Positions 25,657 through 33,417 of a stretch of DNA of 48,399 nt are shown here, piece after piece; the first letter of the stretch is position 1, and every line of letters begins with the position of its first letter. Source of the DNA: Prosthecobacter gellanilyticus (GTDB taxonomy: Bacteria; Verrucomicrobiota; Verrucomicrobiia; Verrucomicrobiales; Verrucomicrobiaceae). The position numbers were made by a program, and so were the translations under genes. The DNA lies in contig NZ_BKAG01000053.1 of the NCBI RefSeq assembly GCF_007992435.1, positions 1 through 48,399 of the forward strand. Direction: 5' to 3'. A model generated the notes under the pieces. The model was not told the DNA's origin and did not search any database. It was given only the letters and a program-made list of their open reading frames with translations.

Positions 25657-27108
25657 ATGGCTCTCGAAATTGTCCCACAGACACCAGGAAGTGCGCTCTC
25701 AAGCGACCGGCTGAGCATCATCTATTGCCGCAACAGCCAGGGGGCTGAAGTGCGCGGCACCTTGCTGCGCGTGACGCGTCATGTTGCTGTCTTTGAAGTA
25801 TATAATCCCTACAGTATTCTCCAGCTTTCCGAGGTGCTGACCGAGTTTCAGATCAACGTGAATGACCGCACGCTGTATTCGGGACGCGCGGTCATCAGCA
25901 ATCTCGTCAACGCGGGCATCATGCTCATTCTCGAGGCAGCTCTCGAGGAAGAAGGCTGGCGCGATGTCGACACCTTCAATCCACTGCGGGATGGCGGTGA
26001 GCTGAAGGCGGAACTGGCCGAGTTTCTCAAGGACAGCACACGTGTCTTCCGGGTGACGCCCGAGTTCAAAATCGTGGTGTCAGACATCCAGACGCTCCTG
26101 ACTGACCTCAGGCGCTGGATGGAGCAGGTGGAGTTCGGCATCCGCACGCTGCCGACGGCGGACCGCAATCACCTGGAGGTCCAGATCATCCGGAACCTGG
26201 AGGAGCCCGTGGTGCCGGTGATGCTGCCGTTGATGCGCCGGTTTGAGCAGATCGCCAGTGAGATTCCGCAGGAGATCCAGCCTGTGCACCGCAGCTACAT
26301 CAAGCGTCAGCTGCATCCCCTGGTGCTGTGCGCACCGTTCGTCTACCGCACCTTTGCCAAGCCGCTGGGCTATGCGGGGGACTATGAGATGGTCAGCATG
26401 ATGCTGCGTGACCCCTATGAGGGCAGCAGCACGTATGCGAAGATGCTGAACAAGCTGTATCTGGAGATCCCGCCGGTGATCGCGCACCGGAACCGCATCG
26501 TCTATCTGGTTAACCAACTTTGCGCAGAGACCGAGCGTGCGCGGAAGCTGGGACGACGTGCCAAGGTTTACAACCTCGGCTGCGGCCCTGCCCAGGAGGT
26601 GCAGCGCTTCATCCAGGACCACGCGATCTGCGACGAGGCAGACCTCAACCTGCTGGACTTCAACGACGAGACGATCGAAAACACCAGCCGCACGACCGAG
26701 GACAATGTGCAGGCCTACCAGCGCAAGACGGGCCTCAACTTCATCAAAAGGTCCGTGCAGCAGGTGCTGAAGGAATCCGTGAAGGCGGGAGAGGGAGGCA
26801 AGTATGACCTCGTCTACTGCGCGGGACTCTTCGACTACCTTTCCGACCGTATCTGCAAGCGGCTGCTGGAGATCTTTTACGACATGCTGGCCCCGGGAGG
26901 GCTCCTCATCGCCACCAACGTGCACCCGAGCAACGACTGGCGGAACTGGATGGAGTACCTGGCCGAGTGGCACCTGGTCTACCGGGACGAAGCACAATTT
27001 TTGAGCATTGCGCCAGGCAGCGCGCCACCCGAATGTATCCGGGTGGTGCCTGATGCCACCGGCGTGAACATTTTCCTCGAAGTGCGCAAACCCGAGAGTC
27101 CCGCTTAA
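25657..27108 (+). CDS. PhcB-like SAM-dependent methyltransferase (putative fatty acid methyl ester signal synthase)
   Basis: The 483-residue product combines an N-terminal PilZ-like beta domain (about 15-100, without the usual RxxxR motif), a helical middle, and a C-terminal methyltransferase. The middle carries the hallmark block HPLVLCAPFVYRTF, KPLGYAGDYEMVSMMLRDPY and the AHRNRIVYLVNQL helix. I associate this block with proteins annotated as 3-hydroxypalmitic acid methyl ester biosynthesis enzymes (PhcB of Ralstonia). SAM motif I is KVYNLGCGPAQEV (Gly308-Gly310), followed by LLDFNDETI and LVYCAGLFDYLSD. PhcB makes 3-hydroxy fatty acid methyl ester quorum signals. Its stop overlaps the hybrid kinase start by one base (TAATG), as expected for a coupled phcBS pair. 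The product here is inferred; related methyltransferases occur outside quorum sensing. Confidence 0.75.
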   Translation: MALEIVPQTPGSALSSDRLSIIYCRNSQGAEVRGTLLRVTRHVAVFEVYNPYSILQLSEVLTEFQINVNDRTLYSGRAVISNLVNAGIMLILEAALEEEGWRDVDTFNPLRDGGELKAELAEFLKDSTRVFRVTPEFKIVVSDIQTLLTDLRRWMEQVEFGIRTLPTADRNHLEVQIIRNLEEPVVPVMLPLMRRFEQIASEIPQEIQPVHRSYIKRQLHPLVLCAPFVYRTFAKPLGYAGDYEMVSMMLRDPYEGSSTYAKMLNKLYLEIPPVIAHRNRIVYLVNQLCAETERARKLGRRAKVYNLGCGPAQEVQRFIQDHAICDEADLNLLDFNDETIENTSRTTEDNVQAYQRKTGLNFIKRSVQQVLKESVKAGEGGKYDLVYCAGLFDYLSDRICKRLLEIFYDMLAPGGLLIATNVHPSNDWRNWMEYLAEWHLVYRDEAQFLSIAPGSAPPECIRVVPDATGVNIFLEVRKPESPA

Positions 27109-29855
27109 TGGCTCCTGCCAAGCCCAGTCTTTACAGAGCCAGCGCAAGCCTGAGACGAGAGTTTCAGGCTTACGAGCGGGACGTTCGTATCAAGAACTAC
27201 CGGCTGTGCGCGATCCTGGCGGCGATCTTCATGGTGGGGGGCTTCACGCTGGACCTTGTCGTTTACGGTGAGGAAGGCATGTGGCGATTTCTGCACTTCC
27301 GGGTCATTTCCGGCATTCTCCTGGTGGCCATCTACTTTGGCCTGAACTCCACCATCGGCCGGGATTGGCATCGCGTGCTGGGCTTGTGCATGGCCTTCCC
27401 GCTCATGGGTTCCATCGGCTGGATGGTCTATGTCAGCGAGGGCTACGCCTCCCCTTACTACGCGGGATTGAACCTGGTGCTGGTGGGCGCCGCCATTCTC
27501 ATGCGCTGGCCGCTCTTTGAGAGCGTGCTCGTGGTGCTGCTCACGGTGGGGATCTATCTGGCCGCCAGCTTCGGCCAGGGGCCGATTGATAACGGAAGAC
27601 TGTTCTTCAACAATTCTTACTTCATCTTCGTCACCGGTGTGTTCACGGTGGCAGGCACCGCCTTTTACAACAACAGCCGCTTCTCCGAGTTCCTGCTGCG
27701 CAAGACTCTCGACGCCAAGCATGAGCAGCTGCAGGAGGCCAACGCGCAGCTGGAAGAGGGTAATCAAAAGCTCCGTGAGCTGGACGTGGCCAAGAGCCGG
27801 TTCTTCGCCAACATCAGCCATGAGCTGCGCACGCCGCTCACCCTCCTCATCGCGCCGGTGGAAACGCTTCTGAACAAGGGCAGGACGGTGTCACCCACGG
27901 AGCAGAGTGAGATGCTCACCACCATGCAGGGGAATGCGATGCGGCTGCTGAAGCTGATCAACACCTTGCTCGACCTTGTACGGCTGGAGTCCCAGACCAT
28001 GGAGTTGCAGAAGACGCCGCTCATTCTCACGGACTTCATCAACGGTCTCGGCAGCGCCTGCCAGGCTCTGGCCAAGGACAAGCGCATCACGCTGAAGACC
28101 ACCTGTGATCCGGAGATACGTCCGGTCATGGTGGATGTGGAAAAGATCGAGCGCGTGTGCCTGAACCTGCTCTTCAACGCCCTCAAGTTCACACCGGCAG
28201 GCGGCATGATCACGCTGAGCGCCAGCCGTGATGGTGACCAGATGCTGATTCGTGTGCAGGATACAGGCGTGGGGATTGCCAAGGAGCACATTCCGCAGTT
28301 GTTCAGCCGCTTCTTCCAGGCAGATGCCACCTCCCAGCGTCGCTTTCAGGGCATGGGGATCGGCCTCGCGCTCGTGAAGGAAATCGTCGAGCTGCACGGG
28401 GGCAACGTGCATGTGGCCAGCCGACCTGGCAAAGGCAGTACGTTCACGGTTTACCTGCCGTATGAACCCGCGACACCGAAGACCCAGCCTCTGCTGAATG
28501 GCACCAAAGCAAACGCTGACGGCGAGCCGTCCACGGGTGAATGGATTGCCGATCTCTATCGACGTGCCGAGTTCTCCACCTCGCTGGCAGACTCACCACG
28601 CCGTGCCGCGGCAAGCGCCAGCCAGGCGCCCATGCCACTACCGCACAATCACCGGAGCAAAGACCAGAAGAAGGTGACCCTGCTCATCGCGGAAGATGAG
28701 CCGGACATGATGAACTACCTGCGCTCCCAGCTCGCGCCTGAGTTTGAGATCATCGAGGCGAATGATGGCAATGAAGCGGTGGCGAAGGCAGGGCAGTTCC
28801 ATCCTGACATCATTCTCTCCGACCTCATGATGCCCTACAAAGACGGGATGCAGGTCTGCCGTGAACTCAGGAGCCGCACCAGCACGCGGAACATCCCGGT
28901 GGTGCTGCTCACGGCGCGCCCGGATGAGCGCACGAAGATCGAGGCCCTCACGGCGGGAGCCACGGACTTCATCGGCAAGCCCTTCTCTCTCACGGAGGTG
29001 CGTGTGCGCCTGCAGAACCTGGCGGAGTCACACCGCTATCAGCGTGAGCTCAGCGAGCAGAAGAAGCGGCTCGAGGCCACCCTGGAACAGTTGAAGGAGA
29101 CGGAGTCCATGCTCGTGCAGCATGAGAAACTCTCCGCGCTGGGACGTATGAGCGCCGGCCTCATCCATGAGATCAACAACCCGCTTAACTTCGCCACCCA
29201 GGGGCTTTACTACCTCCGGCTGAACCTGGACAAGGTGCCTGATGATGCCAGGGCTGACTTCACCGAGACGCTGACGGACATCGAAAACGGCGTGAAACGT
29301 GTGGGCACCATCATCACCGACCTGCGCGGCTTTACCCGTCCGGATCAGGCGGCCTTCATGGACTTCAGCGTCCAGGAGCTGCTCCAGACCGTGGTGCGCT
29401 TCTTCTCCCATCATCAGAGGGATGGCATCCAGTTCGTGGTGGAGGCCACCCCGGATCTGCTGCTGCATGGCAGCAGCGGCCAGCTCACCCAGGTGCTGGT
29501 GAACCTGCTGCAAAACGCTGTGGATGCGTTTGAGGAGAAGAAATTTGCCAATGGCGAGACCCCCAAGGTGCAGATCAAGGCCCACGAGCGTGGTGACCGC
29601 GTGGTCCTCTCCGTGAAGGACAACGGCATCGGCATGAACCGCGAGACCCAGGAGAAGGTTTTCGACCCCTTCTTCACCACTAAGGAAGTAGGCAAAGGCA
29701 TGGGTCTCGGACTCTCCATTTGCCACCGGATCATCGCGGATCACCAAGGAATCGTCACCATCCTTTCCAAAGAAGGAGCTGGCACTGAATTTATCCTGGA
29801 TTTACCAGACGCTTCTTCTTATCGTACCATGAGAGAGGAAGCCTCCATTCTCTAA
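27108..29855 (+). CDS. Six-TM hybrid kinase, PhcS-PhcR-like fusion
   Basis: The 915-residue protein reads in order: six TM helices (about residues 30-190), coiled coil, HisKA with His238 (ISHELRTPLTL), ATPase (N box CLNLLFNALKF, DTGVGI, GMGIGLAL), a Pro/Ala linker, receiver with Asp572 (LSDLMMPYKDG; Lys in GKPFSL), second HisKA with His687 (GLIHEINNPLNF) and second ATPase (VLVNLLQNAVDAF, DNGIGM, GKGMGLGLS). All catalytic motifs look intact in both kinase units. In Ralstonia, PhcS is a multi-TM histidine kinase and PhcR a receiver with a C-terminal kinase domain; here both are joined in one chain. It is coupled to the PhcB-like gene. It would sense a membrane-soluble signal through its TM domain. 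Confidence 0.85.
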   Translation: MAPAKPSLYRASASLRREFQAYERDVRIKNYRLCAILAAIFMVGGFTLDLVVYGEEGMWRFLHFRVISGILLVAIYFGLNSTIGRDWHRVLGLCMAFPLMGSIGWMVYVSEGYASPYYAGLNLVLVGAAILMRWPLFESVLVVLLTVGIYLAASFGQGPIDNGRLFFNNSYFIFVTGVFTVAGTAFYNNSRFSEFLLRKTLDAKHEQLQEANAQLEEGNQKLRELDVAKSRFFANISHELRTPLTLLIAPVETLLNKGRTVSPTEQSEMLTTMQGNAMRLLKLINTLLDLVRLESQTMELQKTPLILTDFINGLGSACQALAKDKRITLKTTCDPEIRPVMVDVEKIERVCLNLLFNALKFTPAGGMITLSASRDGDQMLIRVQDTGVGIAKEHIPQLFSRFFQADATSQRRFQGMGIGLALVKEIVELHGGNVHVASRPGKGSTFTVYLPYEPATPKTQPLLNGTKANADGEPSTGEWIADLYRRAEFSTSLADSPRRAAASASQAPMPLPHNHRSKDQKKVTLLIAEDEPDMMNYLRSQLAPEFEIIEANDGNEAVAKAGQFHPDIILSDLMMPYKDGMQVCRELRSRTSTRNIPVVLLTARPDERTKIEALTAGATDFIGKPFSLTEVRVRLQNLAESHRYQRELSEQKKRLEATLEQLKETESMLVQHEKLSALGRMSAGLIHEINNPLNFATQGLYYLRLNLDKVPDDARADFTETLTDIENGVKRVGTIITDLRGFTRPDQAAFMDFSVQELLQTVVRFFSHHQRDGIQFVVEATPDLLLHGSSGQLTQVLVNLLQNAVDAFEEKKFANGETPKVQIKAHERGDRVVLSVKDNGIGMNRETQEKVFDPFFTTKEVGKGMGLGLSICHRIIADHQGIVTILSKEGAGTEFILDLPDASSYRTMREEASIL

Positions 29856-29866
29856 CCCCTGGCCCT

Positions 29867-31117
29867 ATGCACGACTACAAGCGCTACTGCATCCTCTATG
29901 TTGATGATGAGGAAATGTCCCTGAAGTACTTTCAGAAGAGTTTTAGCAACGATTTCCGCATCCTGACCGCCTCCAGCGCAGCCGAGGGCATGCGCCTCAT
30001 CCAGGAGCGTGGAGACGAGATCGGCGTGCTGCTGACTGACCAGCGCATGCCCGGTGAAAAAGGCCTCCAGCTGATCGAGCGCGCACGGCAGATCCGCCCG
30101 CGCATGGTGCGCATGATGATCACGGCCTATGCCGACTTCGGTGTGACGGTGGATGCAGTGAACCAGGGCAACATCTTCCGCTACATCTCGAAGCCGATCC
30201 AGATCGAGGACATGCGCAACACGCTGAAACGTGCGATCGAGTACTTCCTGCTCCAGCGTGAGCGTGACGAGCTGCTGCTGGAGAAGCTCTCCGTGGTGCA
30301 GAACATGATCGTCACGGACCGCATCATCAGCCTGGGCGTGCTTGCCGCAGGCCTGAGCCAGCATCTGCGCAATCCGCTGGATGCCGTGCGCACCTTCCTG
30401 CATCAGACACCGGCCAAGCTCCGCTACGAAGAGCTGGATATGAACCGGCTGCGTGATCCGTCCTTCTGGCGTGACTTCCATGCGCAGGTGCTTCAACACG
30501 CACATCATGTCAGTGAACTGGTGAGTCATCTGGACGGCATCGCCACGGCCGCTGCGAGCGAAGCTGCCGCGGATCCTGCGACGATCATCCAGGGTGTGCT
30601 CACCAAGTTTCAATCACGCCTCGCCGAGCGCCGCATCACCGTGCAGACAGACATCCCGGCCAACCTCCCTTCCCTGCACGTCGAGCCAGCCAAGTTTGCG
30701 CGCATGTTTGAGCTTCTGCTCGAGGACGAGCTGGTGAGTCTTCCCGAAGGCTCCACCATCACCTTCCACGCCGCTCCGCTGAGTGTGGCCGGCAGTCCGG
30801 TGCGCATCCAGTTTACCTTGAGTGACGACGGGACGGGACTGCCGCCCGATTCGCTGCGCTCCGTGTTTGATCCCTTTGCCTCACGTGATGCGGCGAACCA
30901 ACAGTTTGGATTGAATCTCCTCGGCGTGTTCTTCCTCGCCCATCACTACGGCGGCTCGGTGAAGGCTGCCGACAATCAAGGCAAGGGTGTGACCTATACC
31001 CTTGAGATTCCGGTGACCTCTCCTCCCGCCGCTAGCGCCTCCGCAAGCAGCGAGGAATTCATCACCAAAGTGCTGGTCAATGACGCTTTGTGGGAAAAGC
31101 TGCTCGCTGGAGCCTGA
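29867..31117 (+). CDS. PhcQ-like response regulator with degenerate kinase domain
   Basis: The 416-residue product has an N-terminal receiver (about 5-125) with acidic pair YVDDEE, Asp58 in LLTDQRMPGE, Thr/Ala in MMITAYAD and Lys in ISKPIQ. The LLQRERDELLLEKLSV linker is typical of the PhcQ-type group. A histidine-kinase-like part follows. In its H box (LSQHLRNPLDAV) the canonical His position is Gln, with a His one residue later. The ATPase N box is altered (FELLLEDELVSL), while G1 (DDGTGL) and a G2-like segment (FGLNLLGVFFLAHHYGG) remain. It therefore probably works as a receiver with a binding, not catalytic, C-terminus. It starts 11 bp after the hybrid kinase, matching the phcBSRQ order, and is followed by a strong terminator. 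Confidence 0.8.
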   Translation: MHDYKRYCILYVDDEEMSLKYFQKSFSNDFRILTASSAAEGMRLIQERGDEIGVLLTDQRMPGEKGLQLIERARQIRPRMVRMMITAYADFGVTVDAVNQGNIFRYISKPIQIEDMRNTLKRAIEYFLLQRERDELLLEKLSVVQNMIVTDRIISLGVLAAGLSQHLRNPLDAVRTFLHQTPAKLRYEELDMNRLRDPSFWRDFHAQVLQHAHHVSELVSHLDGIATAAASEAAADPATIIQGVLTKFQSRLAERRITVQTDIPANLPSLHVEPAKFARMFELLLEDELVSLPEGSTITFHAAPLSVAGSPVRIQFTLSDDGTGLPPDSLRSVFDPFASRDAANQQFGLNLLGVFFLAHHYGGSVKAADNQGKGVTYTLEIPVTSPPAASASASSEEFITKVLVNDALWEKLLAGA

Positions 31118-31148
31118 AACTTTTTCTTCCATTTCGACCTTCCCTATG

Positions 31149-31188
31149 AATCCGCTGAATAGCTAGGCTGTTCAGCGGATTTTGTTTG
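31149..31188 (+). terminator. Intrinsic terminator of the signalling operon
   Basis: A perfect 11-bp stem, AATCCGCTGAA (31149-31159) and TTCAGCGGATT (31171-31181), has an 11-nt loop and runs into TTGTTT. It lies 31 bp after the PhcQ-like stop and closes the run of signalling genes. Confidence 0.85.
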
Positions 31189-31552
31189 AATACATAAAAA
31201 GAATAAATTGGGAAAGGCAGAAACCTCCCAAGCCGTATATCTACCACACCGTCCAGCTCAAAGAGTTCAGTTCGATTAAGTTGATAGCCAACACTTAGGC
31301 GCGATTTTCGACCTTGGGGAAAAATCATCGCGGCCTGATGGTTAGCATATCTGTTTTTCTAAGTTTCATTAAACTCAGTGTAATGTTGTTACATCGAAAG
31401 GGTGTTACGGATAGTGTAATTGCTGATCGAATGAAGTTCTGAAGGCTGAATGTCTCTCAAACAAGGCCGTCTCAATGCTGTTTTTCGATATGCATCATTA
31501 CATTCCACTGACAAAGTATTGACATTTTCTGAAAATAATAGTCATTATAAAG
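31189..31552. other. AT-rich non-coding gap before the ANL-like gene
   Basis: These 364 bp hold no ORF that I can support and are much more AT-rich than the surroundings. A TTGACA at 31519-31524 is followed, 20 bp on, by TTATAA (31545-31550), but this ends 2 bp before the next start codon and the spacing is too long. Any promoter there would need a leaderless or downstream start. Other A/T tracts (31190-31210, 31340-31385) could hold promoters. I see no structured RNA. Confidence 0.4.
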
Positions 31553-32209
31553 ATGCCTCTCTCTCCCGCCACCTTCTCCCTTGAGAACAAGCATAAGCCT
31601 TTCTTCTTCAGCCAACACCTCGCTGATCTCGCTGAAAAAAGCCCGGAGAAGCAATGCCTGCATCGTGGCCAGCTGACGACCGCCGAGAAGGTTTGGGATG
31701 ATGTGCTCCGTGCAGCGACGTGGATGCAGCGCAATGGGGTGGAGCGCGGCAATGTGGTCTTCTTTGGCCTGTCTGCAGATCATCCCGATGCGCAGACATT
31801 GCTCATGGCTGCCTCGCACGTGGGTGCCACGGTCTCGCTGGCCCCTCCGCATGCCACGCACGCCAGGCTCGCTGAGATCGCCAGCCAGATCAGCCCTGCC
31901 TGCCTTTTCCTGGATGCGGGCACAGCCTCCTTCCGCGCGCATCTGGAAGGCACTCTGACCGTGTGGATGACGCCAGGCCTTTCCGGTGGCGAATGGGATG
32001 AAGTGGAGCTCGACGAAGTCTTTTCCACCGCACCTGCCTGGGGTCTCCCCTTCCCCGGCCAGACGGATGACACCGCGCTGATGCTTTTTGGCGAGTGCGA
32101 GAACACTCCAGCAGATGTCTGGACGCACCGCAGGCTCGGTGAATCCAGCCACGAAGGCACAGCCTCACGTCTCCACGGAGACAGCAGCGTGCTCACTCTG
32201 CCGGCATGA
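31553..32209 (+). CDS. Truncated, degenerate ANL-superfamily (AMP-binding) domain protein
   Basis: The 218-residue product matches only the N-terminal third of acyl-CoA synthetase/AMP-binding enzymes: FFSQHLADLAEKSPEKQCLHRGQLTTAEKVWDDV, VFFGLSADHPDAQTLLMAASHVGATVSLAPP, and TDDTALMLFGECENTP then HRRL. The last part aligns with the ATP-binding P-loop (usually YTSGTTGxPKGV.HTHRNL), but its Ser/Thr/Gly residues and Lys are gone. The adenylate-forming core and C-terminal domain are missing, so it should not activate an acyl group. It may be a pseudogene remnant or a repurposed acyl-binding protein. It lies between the PhcBSRQ-like operon and hldD, 70 bp before hldD. Family assignment is from pattern, so moderate confidence. 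Confidence 0.55.
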   Translation: MPLSPATFSLENKHKPFFFSQHLADLAEKSPEKQCLHRGQLTTAEKVWDDVLRAATWMQRNGVERGNVVFFGLSADHPDAQTLLMAASHVGATVSLAPPHATHARLAEIASQISPACLFLDAGTASFRAHLEGTLTVWMTPGLSGGEWDEVELDEVFSTAPAWGLPFPGQTDDTALMLFGECENTPADVWTHRRLGESSHEGTASRLHGDSSVLTLPA

Positions 32210-32279
32210 CGCATGGCAGAGCGTAGACAGTGACGGACAAGCGGGTTGCAAATCTCCCGCCTCCTCGCTAACAGCCTGG

Positions 32280-33287
32280 ATGCTCAAGTCTTCAGAAAGT
32301 CGAATCCTCGTCACCGGCGGAGCCGGATTCATCGGCAGCGCTCTCGTGTGGGAGCTGAACCGCCGCGGTTTCGAGAACGTCATCATCAGCGACAAGCTCT
32401 GCTCTGATGAAAAGTGGCGCAATCTGGTACCGCTGAAGTTCCACGACTACATCGACGGCACGGATCTGGAGCAGCAGGCACGCAGCAACCCGGACTCTTT
32501 GGGCAAGTTTGATGTCATCTTCCATCTCGGCGCCTGCTCCGCCACCACGGAGAAGAACGCGGAGTATCTGATGCGGAATAACTATGAGTTCACCAAGGTG
32601 CTGGCCGAATGGTCGGTCGCCAAGGGCACGCGCTTTGTCTATGCCTCCTCCGCCGCGACCTATGGCGATGGCTCCCTGGGCATGGATGACGAGCTGGAAG
32701 ATCTGCACCGCCTGCGTCCGCTGAACATGTACGGCTATTCGAAGCATCTCTTCGACCTGCATGCGAAGCGCACCGGCATGGACCGCCGCATTGTCGGCAT
32801 GAAGTACTTCAATGTCTACGGACCGAACGAGGACCACAAGGCGGACATGCGCAGCGTGGTGCACAAGGCCTACGGCCAGATCCTGAACACCGGCAAGGTG
32901 CAGCTCTTCAAGTCCGACCGACCTGACTACAAGGACGGCGAGCAGATGCGTGACTTCCTGTATGTGAAGGACGCCATCAAGATGACTCTGCATCTGGCCA
33001 CGGAGCCTCTCGCGAGCGGTCTCTACAATCTCGGCTCCGGCGAGGCCCACACCTGGGTGCAACTGGTCACCGGCATCTTCGCCGCACTGGGCAAGGAACC
33101 GGTGATCGACTTCGTGCCCATGCCGGAGCATCTGAAGGCCAAGTATCAGTACTACACCTGCGCGGACATCGCCCGTCTGCGCAAATCTGGTTACGCCGAG
33201 CCGCTCTTCACGCTGAATGACGCGGTGAAGGACTATGTGCAGGGTTACCTCGTCGGAGACAAGCGGCTTGGGGACGAGGCTCTCTAA
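32280..33287 (+). CDS. hldD: ADP-L-glycero-D-manno-heptose 6-epimerase
   Basis: HldD converts ADP-D-glycero- to ADP-L-glycero-manno-heptose for the lipopolysaccharide inner core. The 335-residue product is full length for the family. It has the Rossmann motif ILVTGGAGFIGSALVWELNRRG, HLGACSATTEKN, the catalytic YGYSK (Tyr-x-x-x-Lys), MKYFNVYGPNEDHKADMRSVVHK, and RDFLYVKDAI. The ATG at 32280 was chosen because the conserved protein starts there (MLKSSESRILVTGG); the same frame is open from 32088. The gene points to an outer membrane with heptose-containing LPS. A nested inverted repeat follows the stop. Confidence 0.93.
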   Translation: MLKSSESRILVTGGAGFIGSALVWELNRRGFENVIISDKLCSDEKWRNLVPLKFHDYIDGTDLEQQARSNPDSLGKFDVIFHLGACSATTEKNAEYLMRNNYEFTKVLAEWSVAKGTRFVYASSAATYGDGSLGMDDELEDLHRLRPLNMYGYSKHLFDLHAKRTGMDRRIVGMKYFNVYGPNEDHKADMRSVVHKAYGQILNTGKVQLFKSDRPDYKDGEQMRDFLYVKDAIKMTLHLATEPLASGLYNLGSGEAHTWVQLVTGIFAALGKEPVIDFVPMPEHLKAKYQYYTCADIARLRKSGYAEPLFTLNDAVKDYVQGYLVGDKRLGDEAL

Positions 33288-33290
33288 GTC

Positions 33291-33376
33291 GAGCTGGAGG
33301 CTCCAAAGAAATTAGCCGGGGGTTCTCGCTCGTTCCTCGCTTCACCCCCGGCTACCTGCTTTCGAGCCTCCGGCTC
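33291..33376. repeat. Nested inverted repeat between hldD and the convergent sulfatase gene
   Basis: Outer arms GAGCTGGAGGCTC (33291-33303) and GAGCCTCCGGCTC (33364-33376) match at 12 of 13 positions. Inner arms TAGCCGGGGGT (33313-33323) and ACCCCCGGCTA (33344-33354) are perfect 11-bp complements. The element starts 4 bp after hldD and ends 41 bp before the sulfatase stop. It can act as a bidirectional terminator, though it has no T-run, or may be a mobile palindromic repeat. Confidence 0.6.
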
Positions 33377-33417
33377 GCAGAAGGCTGGAGTCGACCTAAC
33401 AATCATTTAAACATACC

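Noticed and set aside
26080..27147. 355-codon minus-strand frame opposite the PhcB-like gene
   Set aside because: The His/Leu/Arg/Val-rich translation has no recognisable domain, and the plus strand carries a conserved methyltransferase with coupled neighbours.
20169..31117. The signalling region as a recently acquired genomic island
   Set aside because: Only the two flanking gaps are AT-rich. The genes have the same GC-rich codon use as their neighbours, and there is no integrase, tRNA junction or direct repeat.
31519..31550. TTGACA and TTATAA as a promoter for the ANL-like gene
   Set aside because: The 20-bp spacing is too long and the -10 would end 2 bp before the start codon. Kept only as a remark in the gap entry.
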